Positions 34,401 to 46,871 of a stretch of DNA of 64,000 nucleotides are shown in pieces. Below the pieces are notes generated by a model. That model ran no database searches. It was not told where the DNA came from and was given only the letters and a program-made list of their open reading frames with translations. The position numbers were made by a program, and so were the translations under genes. The stretch's first letter is position 1. Each line of letters starts with the position of its first letter. This stretch comes from Vicia villosa (taxonomy: Eukaryota; Streptophyta; Magnoliopsida; Fabales; Fabaceae): the NCBI RefSeq assembly GCF_029867415.1, contig NC_081185.1:78713553-78777552 (forward strand), given 5' to 3'.

Positions 34401-34605
34401 TGGTGAATCCTCTCTTCTGGTGAAGACTCTCTTCTGGTGAAGACTCTAGAGGTTATTTAGAAGAACCAAGCTGAGCTAGCTTCTCGTATGGACAAGCAAG
34501 AAGACACCAATGCTGAGTTGCGCTCTTTCAAGGAGAGGCAGACTGAGAGCAATGCTGAGATTCATGACATGCTGGCTAAAATTATGTCTAAGCTAGGGTC
34601 GTCTT
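31449..34605 (+). pseudogene. SIRE-like post-pol (envelope-like) ORF, full-length but broken
   Basis: The likely start is the ATG at 31533 (MAASSSLNAGSSAP), with an in-frame ATG also at 31449. The open part runs to 33215. Residues about 30-270 form a globular region (EFHLKEDIIFQGWTSLFAEF, then PDLVKEFWVHAIV, then SFVHGKFVVVTENILRMMFD) that resembles the putative plant transposon protein domain found in many retroelement ORFs. It is followed by Lys/Glu-rich charged sequence likely to be coiled coil. Single-base losses near 33200-33225 shift the frame. A second open piece (33544-34440) ends in a duplicated 17-base stretch near 34430 that makes a stop. Its role is unknown. The envelope-like name is historical for SIRE; I see no convincing membrane segment. 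Confidence 0.8.
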
Positions 34606-35621
34606 AGTCCTTTTGTGTCTTAGTAGTTTCTCTTTGTTTCTTGCATCTGTCTTCTATGCATCTTCCTTGTACTTTCTGATAATTTTTTTTGCAATCAATG
34701 AAAGTTATCCTTTCTTTTTTCTCATGATTGTTTTGTTTTTCATCTGAATCTTTTGTGTTTTTGATGTTATGACAAAAAGGGGGAGAAAATGTGATAAATG
34801 ATCTGATTTATATTATCAGTTGCTGAGAAAAGTCTCCACATTTCTAACAAGAATTTGCAAGTTCTATGTCTTTGAGTGTTTTGCAGGAAGTGAAGATATT
34901 CTTAAAAGCTCAACATGAGAAGCAAAGACATGGGGAAAAGAAATTCTGTATGGAATCAAGCTCATGGAAATTGAAGCAAGCTGAGTGCTATGAAGCTTCA
35001 AGATCAGAAGCAAGAAGGAAGAATGTTATGATATTCTGATGATAGAATATGCTCTAACACATTCCTATTCCTTATATGTTCTGATGCATGTTTTTGTTCT
35101 AAATATGCTCTGAAACATTATTGTTTATGCTCTGATACGTATTATATGTTCTGATACATATATTATGTTCTGATTCATTCATGCTCTGACTTTTGTCGTA
35201 TAGTTTGTTTTGTAACATTTCAGGATATAGAGATGCTCTGATGATGCTCTGGTACATTCAACAATGTTCTGATACAATCTAGCATGCAATGATTCAAGAA
35301 GAAATTCAAGCTCTGAAGTTGTCCTATGGAAGCAAGAATCAGAAGCTATGAATGTTCCGAAGATCTAAGCATATGTGATCGTCTCAACTGAAATGGAAAA
35401 TACTCAGGGAAGTTCCTTATTTATAAATTTCTTCCAGTATTTATTTCAAGGGGAGATTATTTATCTCAGGGGGAGATTGTTAATCTCAGGGGGAGACATA
35501 TTCACACACTTTGTTTATATGTTTATGCTATAGCTGTGTAATTGTCTTAAGCCGTCTGACATTCTGATTGCAAATTCATATCATTTATATATGTTTTTGT
35601 CATCATCAAAAAGGGGGAGAT
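34606..35621 (+). mobile_element. SIRE-like 3' untranslated region, right copy
   Basis: Near-identical to 25477-26490, including the AAAAAGGGGGAGA tracts (about 34776 and 35609-35621) and the TCAGGGGGAGA series near 35450-35500. No gene. Confidence 0.75.
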
Positions 35622-36741
35622 TATTAGAACAATATTTGTTCTGATCAATATTCTTAGTTTTGATGATAACAATGTATATGAATTTTGTATGAGATAATGT
35701 GGTAATCTAATACTATGCAATTTCCATTTCAGGAATTATATAAAAAGTATGCACAAAATCAGCGCAAGAAGCAGTGACTCAGAAGGTTCAGCATGCAACA
35801 TCAGAACATGGTCTGGCAAGACATCAGAAGATGGTCAAGCAGAATTAGAACATGGTCTATGGAAGCATCGGAAGGACTTGAGATCAGAAGCAGAAGCACT
35901 GAAGTTCTCATGGTATCACGCTCTGAAGCACTTCAAGGTCAGAAGACAAGAAGATGCTCTGCACCAAGCTGTTTGTACTCTGATAAGATTCAAACATTGT
36001 ATCTACAAACATCAAATCAGAAGCAAGTACATGATGGCAGGCTACACTGACTGGCAAAAGGAACGTTAGTAGCTATTAAAGGCAACGTCAGTAGACACAG
36101 CGAAAGCAAGGCTCGAGGTAGTTGACAAAAGAGTAAAACATTAAATGCAATGTTGTACGGATCACGCAAAGCATTAAATGCTCCCAACGGTCATCTTCTC
36201 AAACGCCTATAAATATTGAAGTTCTGATGAGAAGCAAGGTTACGAATTCTGAATACAACACTTGCGCAAAATATACAGAAACGCTGTCAAATTCAAAAAG
36301 CTCTCAAACTTCATCTTCAACCTCACTACATTGTTGTTGTAATATATTAGTGAGATTAAGCTTAAACTTAAGAGAAAATCACAGTTGTGATAATAGCTTT
36401 ATAAGAAGCATTGTAACTCTTAGAATTTGTTTACATTAAGTTGTAAGAACTAGAGTGATCAGGTTGTTGGTCAGTATAATCTAGAAAGTCTTAAAGGGTA
36501 TCTAAGCAGTTTGTTCCTAGAGTGATCAGGTTGTGATCAATATACTCTAGAAGACTTAGAAGTTGTCTAAGTGGAAAACCATTGTAATATTGTGTGATTA
36601 GTGGATTAAATCCTCAGGTGAGGTAAATCACTCCAAGGGGGTGGACTGGAGTAGTTTAGTTAACAACGAATCAGGATAAAAATCATTGTGCAAATTGTTT
36701 TTATCTTACGAGTTTTAAAGCTACACTTATTCAAACCCCCC
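35622..36741 (+). mobile_element. SIRE-like 3' LTR, left part (split by element C)
   Basis: Matches 26491-27610 and stops in a run of C residues where element C is inserted. Its first bases are TATTAGAAC instead of TGTTAGAAC, a change at the very LTR end. The remaining 26 bases lie at 51992-52017, after element C. Confidence 0.88.
36737..36741. repeat. Target-site duplication of element C, left copy (CCCCC)
   Basis: Six C residues precede element C and six follow it, while the uninterrupted LTR at 27605-27611 has seven. Twelve minus seven gives a 5-bp duplication. Confidence 0.85.
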
Positions 36742-39700
36742 TGTCGCACACTCGCGAAAAATGAACAGAGTCGCCACCAATATATTTATCCCATAAGGGA
36801 AAGGAATATCAGAAAACCTAACAAAGGAAGGAACAGGGTCTTGCGACCAGAGAATCAAGGTACGGGAGTCGGTTACGCGAGGGGAAGGTATTAGCACCCC
36901 TTGCGCCCATCGTACTCGATGGTATCCACGTATGTTTGTTTCTATCTAGAGGGTGTGTACTATGTCTATGTCTATATGCGAATGCATGCAAAAGAAATAC
37001 GGGGAAAAGAAGGAATATTTACAAATGTGCTCGTTCAAGCCCCGCGACTTGATGCCTACGTATCCTTTTCAGGAATCAGAGCGCCGTAGTTCGGCTCCAT
37101 AGTTTTGTTTGTTTTTGTGTTTTTTAGTTGGGCGGCGTTAACGCTCGCGCTCTTGCATAAGGGATCGACCTAGGATGCAGTAGAGCGGAGATAACAATGC
37201 CCTTAAGAGAAAGAGGTGAGAGAGAGACTTTGAGCGTTTCGAGGAAATCCCTTAAGCAAGGGAAACTCGAGTTACTCTTTGGTTGGTGTTTTTTAGAAGT
37301 TGGGAACTTACGCCTGAATGGGACCCTTAAGCAAGGGAGATCCAAGCACTCGAACATTCCCTTAAGCAAGGGACGTTTCAAGCTTCCATTCCCTTTTTAA
37401 GAATTTTCACTTTGATTATTAGTGTTTTAAGTGTTTTCTTTGTATTTTTTATGGGGATTTTAATCAAGCATTTATTAGATGTTTTATGTTGAAAAGAAAA
37501 GAAATGATGAAAGTGGGGGGACTAGCCTAAGTATTATCATGGTTTCTACCTAAGGTTAGGATTTAAAAGAAGCATGAAAAATAAAGCGCTAAGTATAATA
37601 TTGAAAATAGCATGAAAAAGAACAAGTCAAAATATAGCACAAAAGTGAATTAAAAGTACTATTATTTTTATGGTTTTTTTATGAGAGAAATTGAATTCTA
37701 ATTCAAGCAAAAAGACTAAAACAATTAGCCTGAGAAACTAATATTTTTATATGGTTTTTATGAGAAAATTCTAAGACTAAAGTTAATCCAAAAAGTGGCC
37801 TAAAAATCTAACAAGTTTTATTGATTTTTATTACAATTTATTACCTAAAAATCTAACCAAAATGTATGATTATTGTGTTTTATCACTAAGAAAAATAATG
37901 CGAAAAAAACCATGTTAAAATCTAAATTCTAATATGAAATAAAATGGAGTCAGGGGGTAAAAAAATAAATTATGGGGGTGTACGTCAGCAAGGGGCGCAA
38001 GGCCCAAAGGAATTGGCCCAAGGATTGTTTTTGTTTTCATTTTTTATCAACAGAGTAATGATGGGCCTCAGGAGGGTATGTACACAGATTTGGCCCAGGG
38101 AATTGTTTTCAGATTTTTGTGTCAAAAAAAAAAAGTGTGTTGCATTGGGCCCAAGGGGGAGATTCATGCAGCATTTCGGTACAGGCCTAATGTATCTATG
38201 GATTCAGATTATTCAAAAAAAATAAAAAATAAAAGGAAGAAAGCAATTAAATAAAATAAAGAAGAAGAAATTAGGTTTTAGAATTTGAGACCACTCACCT
38301 TCCTTCTTCTCCTTGCAAACGGAACAAAACGGCGGCACCTTGCCTTCTCCGCTGAACTCCGACGAAGCTACCACACAATCACCTTCGTCTCCGCCTCATA
38401 AACTTCTCTTGCCCTCCTTGTTCATCCCTCCATCGTGAATCAAAAGGCACCGCGACGTTATCTCATCTTCCGTTCACAATCTCCCTCATCTCCGATCTAT
38501 CCTCATCTTGACGCCGATGTTCTTGAATCAATTTCTTTCCCTGTGTTCTTGCAATGTGATGATGATTGACGTGTGTTGTTGTTGGTGTTTTTGCAGATTG
38601 AGGAACGATTAACGGAGTTTGAAGAAGGTTGAATCGTGATTGAGATGCGATGTGGAGTGCGTGCGTGACTATGCCGAAATTGGTTGAAGGCGGTGAAGAC
38701 GGATCTTGCAGAGCAAGTCGATACTTTTCAGGTGAGTTTTCTTGTATGAGTCTCTGAATTTCTGTGTTCGACACTTCTTCTTCTTTCTCCTTCTTCTGTT
38801 GATTTTCTTCTCTTCTGAAGTTCTGTTTCTGTGAGTGTTGTTGTGAAGATGAGTGATGAAGGTTGGTGGAGGGAAGTGAAGGTGATGCAGTTTGTGTAGT
38901 TTGGATGATGATGAACGTGATGATGGACTTGCAGAGGGAGTTGAAGAGTGATTGAAGACGATTGCAGAGAAGAGGCTGAAGAAGTTGAAGATAGGGTGGC
39001 GATGGAGAATGATGTGATTGAGGATGAAGGTCGATGGATGGGAGAAGAGAAGTTGCAGAGTGAATTTGAGATGAAGGTGGAAGAAGTGTGTAAAATTGAG
39101 AGGTTGAAGAATTGTCTGTTATATAGATTGAGAGAGAGAGAGTTCAGTTAGAGTTTGAGCAATCTGGGCTGTTGATTTGATGAGAGTCTGTTAGGAAATG
39201 GAGGGTGGGATTTGAATCAGTTGGAGCTATTTAGAAATCTGTTATTTTCTGTTATGAACTTGGTTAGGTTGTTAGTTACATGTTGAAACTGAAATTATTT
39301 ATGTGACTGTTTATTAGGGAAATTCTGTTAACACTGCTGTTAGAAGGTAATTGCCATTTTGTTAGTTTTGTAACTGATTTTTGGAGGTTGTTAGGGGTCT
39401 CTTTCTGTTAGTTGGTAGTTGGGTTAAGTGAGACTGAGTTAATTAGTTGCAAGTGTAAAGAGAAACTGTTAGGAGGCTAGGAATTGTTCTGATTTCTGTT
39501 GTGAAAGTTGACAGTTAGAGTTTAGGAATGTGCGTATAGCTGGTGCATAGCTTGATTTTTGTTTGGTAAATGTTAAACTTGTAATCTGATACAACCTTTT
39601 TCTTTATGGTATATTTGCAGGTCAGGCTCTATTTTGAAGGTGGAATATGGGGCTGAAGTGAATCCCAAGTGCAGGCTGCAGTGCATGAGGAAAGGAAAAT

Positions 39701-40778
39701 GAACTTGGGCTTGGGATTAGCTTAGTTTTTTTTTGGTATTATGCAGTTTGGTAATGTGGTGATGATGTGTAGTCTGTATGATAACTGCAGCATGAGAATG
39801 ACTTTGAATTGGCAAGTAGGCATGAATCTGAACATGTATCACTTTTTAGAAATAGACTTAGGGATGTAAATCTTTATGTTTTTGTATCTCTTTTGTAATG
39901 GAATTGTAACTTGGAACTTGGATGAATGGGAATGATGTTTATGTTGGAAGTGTGAATATGTCATCAGGTTTTTGTAATGAATTTGGATCATGTAATGGGA
40001 ATTTGGTTAGATGAAATTGATTCTGGGCATGACTGAGATGTACCTCTTGAAGCATACATGCTTCTCTTCTTTTTTTTTTTTTAGTAAATTTGAAATCTCT
40101 CTCGAGGACAATGCAGCAAACCTTGAATGCATCTCTTAGTTACCAAACTTCTTTGATAAATTCTTTCAAATACCGGCTTGTAGTAATTTCTATGTCCATT
40201 GAAACTTGGTACTTTTACGATGTTTCGTGTCTCGAAAGACAAAATAAGATTTGAACAATTCTTCTAATATTGGAAACAAAGACTGTATTGTTCCAAGTAT
40301 TCAAACTTTGCATCATTTTGCAACTATCTTTCTACCTTGTTCAAAATGTACCAAAATCCGTAACGTGGACAAACCAAGGAACAAATGCTTTATATCACTA
40401 CACACCATGAAAGAATTCAAACATAGCCAATCTCCAATCAGCTTTGTGACTCATACCCATTAAGAGATACATCTTGATTTAGAAGCTTTAAAGAAATCCT
40501 CGTATAACGGACCTTACTCCCATTTATTCTAATGAATATTGATGGAAAGATAGTCTTACGAGTTGAGGAGAATCCAAGTGCTACCACAGGTCACCCTCCA
40601 TTGAAGTATCCTTAAGCATACAAAAAGAACCCTTTTTCAATATCCTCGACCCCATGCCAAATGTTTTATTGATTAATGATGCATGATGAGTTAGATGACC
40701 TAATGGAAGGTATGTACATGAAATGCAAAGCCTAAGCCAGATGAAAGTAAAAGGGTAGGACAAATTTGGGGTATGACA
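36742..40778 (-). mobile_element. Ogre-like element C: 3' LTR (4037 bp)
   Basis: Begins TGTCGCACACTCGCG and ends TTGGGGTATGACA on the plus strand. It matches 47901-51986 nearly base for base, with only sparse substitutions and one 49-50-bp indel. The polypurine tract next to 40778 and the primer-binding site next to 47901 show minus-strand orientation, so this is the 3' LTR. The many short open frames in it recur in the other LTR and have no recognisable family. The plus-strand ORF at 38948-39151 ends in a GA-rich stretch and is likely fortuitous. Confidence 0.92.
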
Positions 40779-40790
40779 GCTGCCCCTATT
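40779..40790 (-). other. Polypurine tract of element C
   Basis: Minus strand reads AAATAGGGGCAGC directly before the TGTCATACCCC start of the 3' LTR. Confidence 0.88.
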
Positions 40791-41117
40791 TAATCGTCTT
40801 AAACCTGAAGGTGAGATTGGCGTTAGCCTTTCGAACATTCGAGGTAGAAGAAGATTAAATATCAAAGTACCAAAAATTTGTCCTGAAATGAGTGTGATTG
40901 TCATCCTTATTTTTTGTTTTGATATCTGCTGGGGAAAGAGAAATTTTTGTTTTTCTGATGGAAATATTTACAGTGAGTCATTGGATGAATGGTGAGAGCT
41001 TGTAACGTAGCCCAAGGTGCCAATACAAGGTTCTCAAAGGAAATGTTTATTACATGGAAGTGATCGGAGCAGAAATATGTCTGGTGGGGGGTAATATAGA
41101 CAAGTGTTTTAAAGGGG

Positions 41118-42675
41118 ATATAGAGGAGTATCGAAAGAATAACACATACGAGCATCAAAAGGAGATACGGACGAGTACCAAAAGAATGACACAGACAAGC
41201 ATCAAAAGAAGATACAGACGAGTATCGAAGGAATGACACATACGATCATCAAAAGGAGATACAGACGAGTATCAAAGGAATGACACATACGAGCATCGAA
41301 AGATGATACAGACGAGTACCAAAGGAATGACACATACGAGCATCAAAAGGAGATACAGACGAGTATCGAAAGAATGGCACAGACGAGCATCAAAAGAAGA
41401 TACAGACGAGTATCGAAAGAATGACACATACGAGCATCAAAAGGAGATACAGACGAGTATCGAAAGAATGACACAAACGAGCATCAAAAGAAGATACAGA
41501 CGAGTATCGAAAGAATGACACAGACGAGCATCAAAAGGAGATACAGACGAGTATCGAAAGAATGACACAGACGAGCATCAAAAGGAGATACAGACGAGTA
41601 TCGAAAGAATGACACATACGAGCATCAAAAGGAGATACATACGAGTATCGAAAGAATGAATCATACGAGCATCAAAAGGAGATACAGACGAGTATCAAAA
41701 GAATGACACAGACGAGCATCAAAAGGAGATACAGACGAGTATCGAAAGAATGACACATACGAGCATCAAAAGGAGATACAGACGAGTATCGAAAGAATGA
41801 CACATACGAGCATCAGAAGGAGATACAGACGAGTATCGAAAGAATGACACATACGAGCATCAAAAGGAGATACAGACGAGTATCGAAAGAATGACACATA
41901 CGAGCATCAAAAGAAGATACAGACGAGTATCGAAGGAATGACACATACGAGCATCAAAAGGAGATACAGACGAGTATCGAAGGAATGACACATACGAGCA
42001 TCGAAAGATGATACAGACGAGTACCAAAGGAATGACACATACGAGCATCAAAAGGAGATACAGACGAGTATCGAAAGAATGGCACAGACGAGCATCAAAA
42101 GAAGATACAGACGAGTATCGAAAGAATGACACATACGAGCATCAAAAGGAGATACAGACGAGTATCGAAAGAATGACACATACGAGCATCAAAAGGAGAT
42201 ACAGACGGGTATCGAAAGAATGACACATACGAGCATCAAAAGGGAGATACAGACGAGTATCGAAAGAATGACACAGACGAGTGTTAAAAGGAGATACAGA
42301 CGAGTATCAAAAGAATGACACATACGAGCATCAAAAGGAGATACAGACGAGTATCGAAAGAATGACACATACGAGCATCATAAGGAGATACAGACGAGTA
42401 TCGAAAGAATGACACATACGAGCATCAAAAGGGAGATACAGACGAGTATCGAAAGAATGACACATACGAGCATCAAAAGGAGATACAGACGAGTATTGAA
42501 AGAATGACACATACGAGCATCAAAAGGAGATACAGATGAGTATCGAAAGAATGACACATACGAGCATCAAAAGTGAGATACAGACGAGTATCGAAAGAAT
42601 GACACAGACGAGTGTTTGAATCAATACGTACGAGTATCGAAAGAAGATACAGACGAGTATCAAAATAAAATACAG
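41118..42675. repeat. 47-bp tandem array, about 33 copies, with a 705-bp higher-order copy
   Basis: The unit starts GACGAGTATCGAAAGAATGA and continues with CACATACGAGCATCAAAAGG and AGATACA, 47 bases. Landmarks at 41544 and 41591 confirm the period. Each unit is itself a pair of related 23- and 24-base halves sharing ACGAG(T/C)ATC(G/A)AAAG. A set of variant units near 41302 recurs near 42007, a shift of 705 bp, exactly 15 units. Frames that cross the array are by-products. It ends about 340 bp from the polypurine tract. Confidence 0.95.
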
Positions 42676-42822
42676 ATTGAGATGTTGGATTGCTGGACTT
42701 ACTGGGGATTGGGAATTGGGTTTGAAATGGTTTGCCAGGACGGAAGGCAAAGGATACACAACACGGGGGTTGGATCTAAAAAGTTTTCCCGTACGAGGGA
42801 AGGAATCACGGAGACTAGGGAC

Positions 42823-43330
42823 GACTAGGCTCGGCAATAAGATGACAGTAACCACGGGGGATTACGGGGATATTGATGCTTACGAAGCATAAGAATTACA
42901 TTAATCCCTCAGGCCAAAGGCGGGGTGTAACTCTTCAAGAGTGGCAATCGTTCGAATCGCCACACACCAAGTATGATTATCCAAACGATTGAAAAATGAG
43001 ATGGGTTGAATGCTCACCCTCATTCGCACTCTAATTTGCACGCAACATACGGGAAATAACCATCACAAGACTAGAGACGACTAGACTCGACAAGAAGGCG
43101 ATAGTAACCACTGGGGATTACGGGAATATTGATGCTTGCGAAGCATAAGAATTACATCGGCCCCTCAGGCCAAAAGGCGGGGTGTAACTCTTCGGAGCGA
43201 CAATCGTTCGAATTGCCACACACCAAGTATGGTTATTCAAACGGTTGAAAAATGAGATGGGTTGAATGCCAACCCTCATTCACACTCTAATCTTCGCGCG
43301 ACACACGGGAAATAACCTCGGAGACAACGA
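42823..43330. repeat. Tandem duplication of about 256 bp in element C
   Basis: The block from GACTAG(G/A)CTCG to CGGGAAATAACC occurs at 42823 and again at 43079. It includes GGCGGGGTGTAACTCTTC and GATGGGTTGAATGC, with substitutions between copies. No coding function seen. Confidence 0.85.
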
Positions 43331-45899
43331 TTCTGACGAAGAAAGACATTGCATCCGATCCATATTGGGGAGATTTCTTTTGGGGATTGAGGATACCAAG
43401 TATCGGCACTATGGCTTGAGGAGATTTGTATGTAGTAGCAGACATTAATCGGAGTTTGTAAGGACATTTTTTTATGTGGGGAAGTGTCATTGTCTTGATT
43501 GAGGGATGATTTATATTATCTGGCTTATGCTTTGTATGCATGTTTGAATCTTTCTATGGCGTAATGCTCCATTTTGATGGATATGCTACGCTTTTGAGGA
43601 TGCAATGTTAGATGCAGTGAATACTATATGCAGAGTGCCAAATAAAGGCATTAGTGAAGTAAACACCAGGGAGAATCCCCTTAGTGTTAGGGACCATGCG
43701 GAGGTGCCAATAGATATTGGACTTTGACTTGTAAGATGCACATTCTTGTTGTTTGCCTTCCAGAACGTAGAATAACTTTTGACTTCTCACCATGTGCGAC
43801 TGCTTGGTGGATTTTCAGCTTGAGGAGATTCCCTCGATTCACCATGTTGGGGATGATCCGAATAAGGGCACCAGGTTGGAGAAATGGAACAACTCTCAGG
43901 AGAAATAAACTCCTGTGCTTGGGTAGAGACCAAATTTCTAGGAGAAATAAACTCCTATGGTCATGGAGAGACAATAAAACTCAGAAGATTGTGCCCCAAG
44001 CTTCGTGACTTATGGAGGAATTTGCCCTAAAGGATCCTTGGAGAGATTTACCAAATCTCGACGTAACTGCCCCAGATTGGTTGAACTTAAGAGAGATTCC
44101 TCGACGTGATTGCCCCAAATATGCTGAATTTGAGAGGTCAAACCTCGATTGAATTGCCCCTGATTAGGTACATCTTACTAGAGTCCTCAACGCTTTCTTT
44201 GTTTTGGAGTCAAACAAACATGGAGGCAACTTTACCACGCTCAACGGAGTCTTCAAACTCTCCCCCTCAAGGTAGTCAAGGAAAGAATTAACTATTCATG
44301 CCCAACGAAGTTTTCAGGCAACCTGCCCCTTGATAACCAGTCTTATGAAATGATTGGATTTTAACTCCACGGAGTTCTTAAGTCTTGCTACTGTGACATG
44401 ATCAAGTTACTCACGGATTCTCATCCTTGAAAATTTCCTTGATGTTAAGCACATATTTTGTATGCAAAAGAATGTTAATTCTAAGAATGATAATTCTAAT
44501 GCAAAGCCTATGTTAGTCTTGAAGTTTTTAAAGAAACTTTTTATGCAATGAGGTGGCCACCTCTTGTGAACGAAATGCAAAGCGGGCATACAATACCAAC
44601 ATAGATATGTGTTACGCTTCATTGGGAGTCAGCTAAATGCTATCTCATCGGAGTGCGCTTTCAAAATAAACCCTACTTCAATTAGGACTTTTAAGGGTTG
44701 TAACTTGGTCGGGTTCACGGTTTTAGAAACAAAGGATTTTTAGGCTCGAAATTATTCGTACCCACCCCCTTCGTGATGTTCTCCAGTCCTATGTTCAGTT
44801 AACTCGACATGAGTGTTCATCCCTCACAAGGAAAATTGAAAGGGTTGAAGAATCAATGAGGTTTTTCGGACATGGCAGTCACTCACTTTCTTGTTTTTTG
44901 GTGTCTGATCACACGACTTTGTTCCTTTGATGAGGATCCTTGTCTTTTCGCTTCTGCTTTGCTTTTCCTTTTTTGTTTCCCTAACTTTTGCCTGGACAAA
45001 TTCTTTTGAATTTTATTTTGGAGTCCAGCGGGATGCCCTAACTTTTGCCTAAGTCACTCATTTTCATGTTGTTGACTTAGCGGGCTCTTTTTTTTTTTTA
45101 ATTCTCCTTTTTTTTGAATAAGTCGTGTGATGTTGTGTTGCTTTTGATTTGCTTGAAAGATTGTGACTGCCTCATCCTTTGATTGATGAAGGACTACCAT
45201 TGTGGTATCGTCATCTCTTGATCTCTTGATGGAATAAGGATAATCATTGCAATTTTGACATTCCTCAACCTTTTGAAGGATAACCATTGTTGTATCCTTG
45301 GATGCATGCCCCTTTGGTGAGTTTTGAACACTCGATCAAGTTAAATGAACGCTACCCTGCCCCAAGGTTAAAATAAGGGTTTTTTATGACTAGAAAAGAA
45401 ACTCCTACTTCCAGGCTCAAAGGGGTTATTGAGGGTCTATCTCCCTTATATCTCCGGTGTTTGGGGATTTGAAACAATGCCTGTACATCCTCAGTAGGGT
45501 TTTATTCAAAAGCACACAATTAGAGATCTTTGCGTTTTTATTTTTCATCATTCTCCCTCAGCTTTTTGCCTGAGCAAGCGATTAGTAAAGTTGGTATCGT
45601 AATGCCAAAAACATTTTATGAGTGAAAACGAATGGGTTTCTTCAAGACAAACATAAACAATGTATTTTATTTTCATTCAGAAATTAACAAGTTTTTACAT
45701 GCTATAAATGCTTAAACAAACAATGAAATGTTACAAATGAGAGTGCAATAAAGAAACTAAATGAATGCCATTGTTGAGGAGACTTGACTCCGTCTGGACT
45801 TATTGATCTTGAATACTTTTTGCAGTTCTTTCCAAACACTTCAGATTACTCCAAAAGAGAACTCCAACGAGGATATCCAAGAGTTGTAAATTTTTTTGC

Positions 45900-46430
45900 C
45901 TCACTTTAGGGATTCGAGCAATGCGAGTGATGCAATGCTCAAGATAAGAGTACGTCTTGCTTATCCCTCAATCGGGAGCCCCAAGCATAATTGCTAGAGT
46001 AGTAATCGCCATCATAAATGGAAAGAATCTTGTATGATCATCAAACTCAAGAGAGCCACTTGTGGTGAAGAAGACCCAATACTAGAATCTTAACCAATTG
46101 AAGTTCCAACAAACAGGGAAGCGAATGAGAACAAGGCAATAGAATCACGTCAATTTATTTCTCATATTCCTCTTGTTTCTGTTAACAAACGAAGGCCAAG
46201 GAGAGGGAAATTCCGAGAAGAGGCAACTGGGGTATGAAGCAAAACCTTGAGAAAGAGAAGCGTTGTGTAGAACACTCTTGATTACCACTTAGAAGAAGAT
46301 TTTGACAAAGTCATCCAGGAATTTGTAACGCTTTTAGGGATTCGAGCAATGCGAATATGGCGCAATGCTCAAGATAAGAGTGTGTCTTGCTTATCCCTCG
46401 TGCGGGAGCCCCAAGCAACTTCCACACATG
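45900..46430. repeat. Direct repeat of about 90 bp, copies 430 bp apart
   Basis: The stretch TTAGGGATTCGAGCAATGCGA through CTTATCCCTC...GGGAGCCCCAAGCA occurs near 45906 and again near 46335, with small changes. It lies in the interior of element C, downstream (in element orientation) of the gag-like ORF. Confidence 0.75.
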
Positions 46431-46472
46431 TACAGGAGATGATTACCTTTTTAGCTTCAATATCCAAACCAA

Positions 46473-46871
46473 TCAGAGTGAGAGTAAATGACCTTTATAG
46501 CTCTTGATATCAGGCACTAGGCACAAATACACAATGTCTAACTCGGAGGAGTCACGACCTTTAATGGCTTTCAACCTTTTCTCCAAGAGGTTGAACCTTT
46601 TGTCAAATTTAATACTTGGAAACATGAAGACTTCAATGATGTGAATTCTCTTTACCAAGAATAGGAATCTCAACATTATTTCAATCATTCTGATACATAA
46701 GACCTTCTCATGGGTGAGATCAGCATTTGCATTTGGCCTCTGAGGAACTTGTCTCAACTCTTCGTGTCTAAGAGAAAAAAATTGAAGATACTCCATACAT
46801 TGATTCATGTTAATCCCCATTTCTGGTCTCATCTCAGTCAAAAACCCACAGAGTAGTTCCAATATCAACAT
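46473..46871 (-). pseudogene. Possible Ogre gag remnant (132 codons)
   Basis: The ORF lies about 1 kb inside the primer-binding site, where gag should begin. Its C-terminal part RFNLLEKRLKAIKGRDSSEL and DIVYLCLVPDI resembles the N-terminal gag segment of Ogre/Tat-type elements, which has a similar LEERLKAIEG...LVPD pattern before the gag core. The core itself is missing: the frame ends right after this motif. The assignment is from memory of family motifs and is tentative. If correct, element C arose by deletion of nearly all coding sequence from an Ogre. Confidence 0.35.

Noticed and set aside
31449..34605. The post-pol ORF as evidence for an infectious endogenous virus
   Set aside because: The element has no reverse transcriptase, the ORF is frameshifted, and I see no convincing signal peptide or membrane anchor. 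The envelope-like name is only a convention for SIRE elements.
37124..39151. ORF pairs seen in both 36.7-40.8 kb and 47.9-52.0 kb as a duplicated gene family
   Set aside because: The two intervals are the LTRs of element C, and no frame shows a recognisable domain.
41303..42223. Open frames through the 47-bp array (at 41303-41518 and 42008-42223)
   Set aside because: They are identical because of the 705-bp duplication, have low complexity and depend on the repeat lacking stops in some frames.
41118..42675. Regularly spaced repeats that might be taken for a CRISPR array
   Set aside because: There are no unique spacers between repeats; the 47-bp units are head-to-tail copies in a plant retrotransposon.
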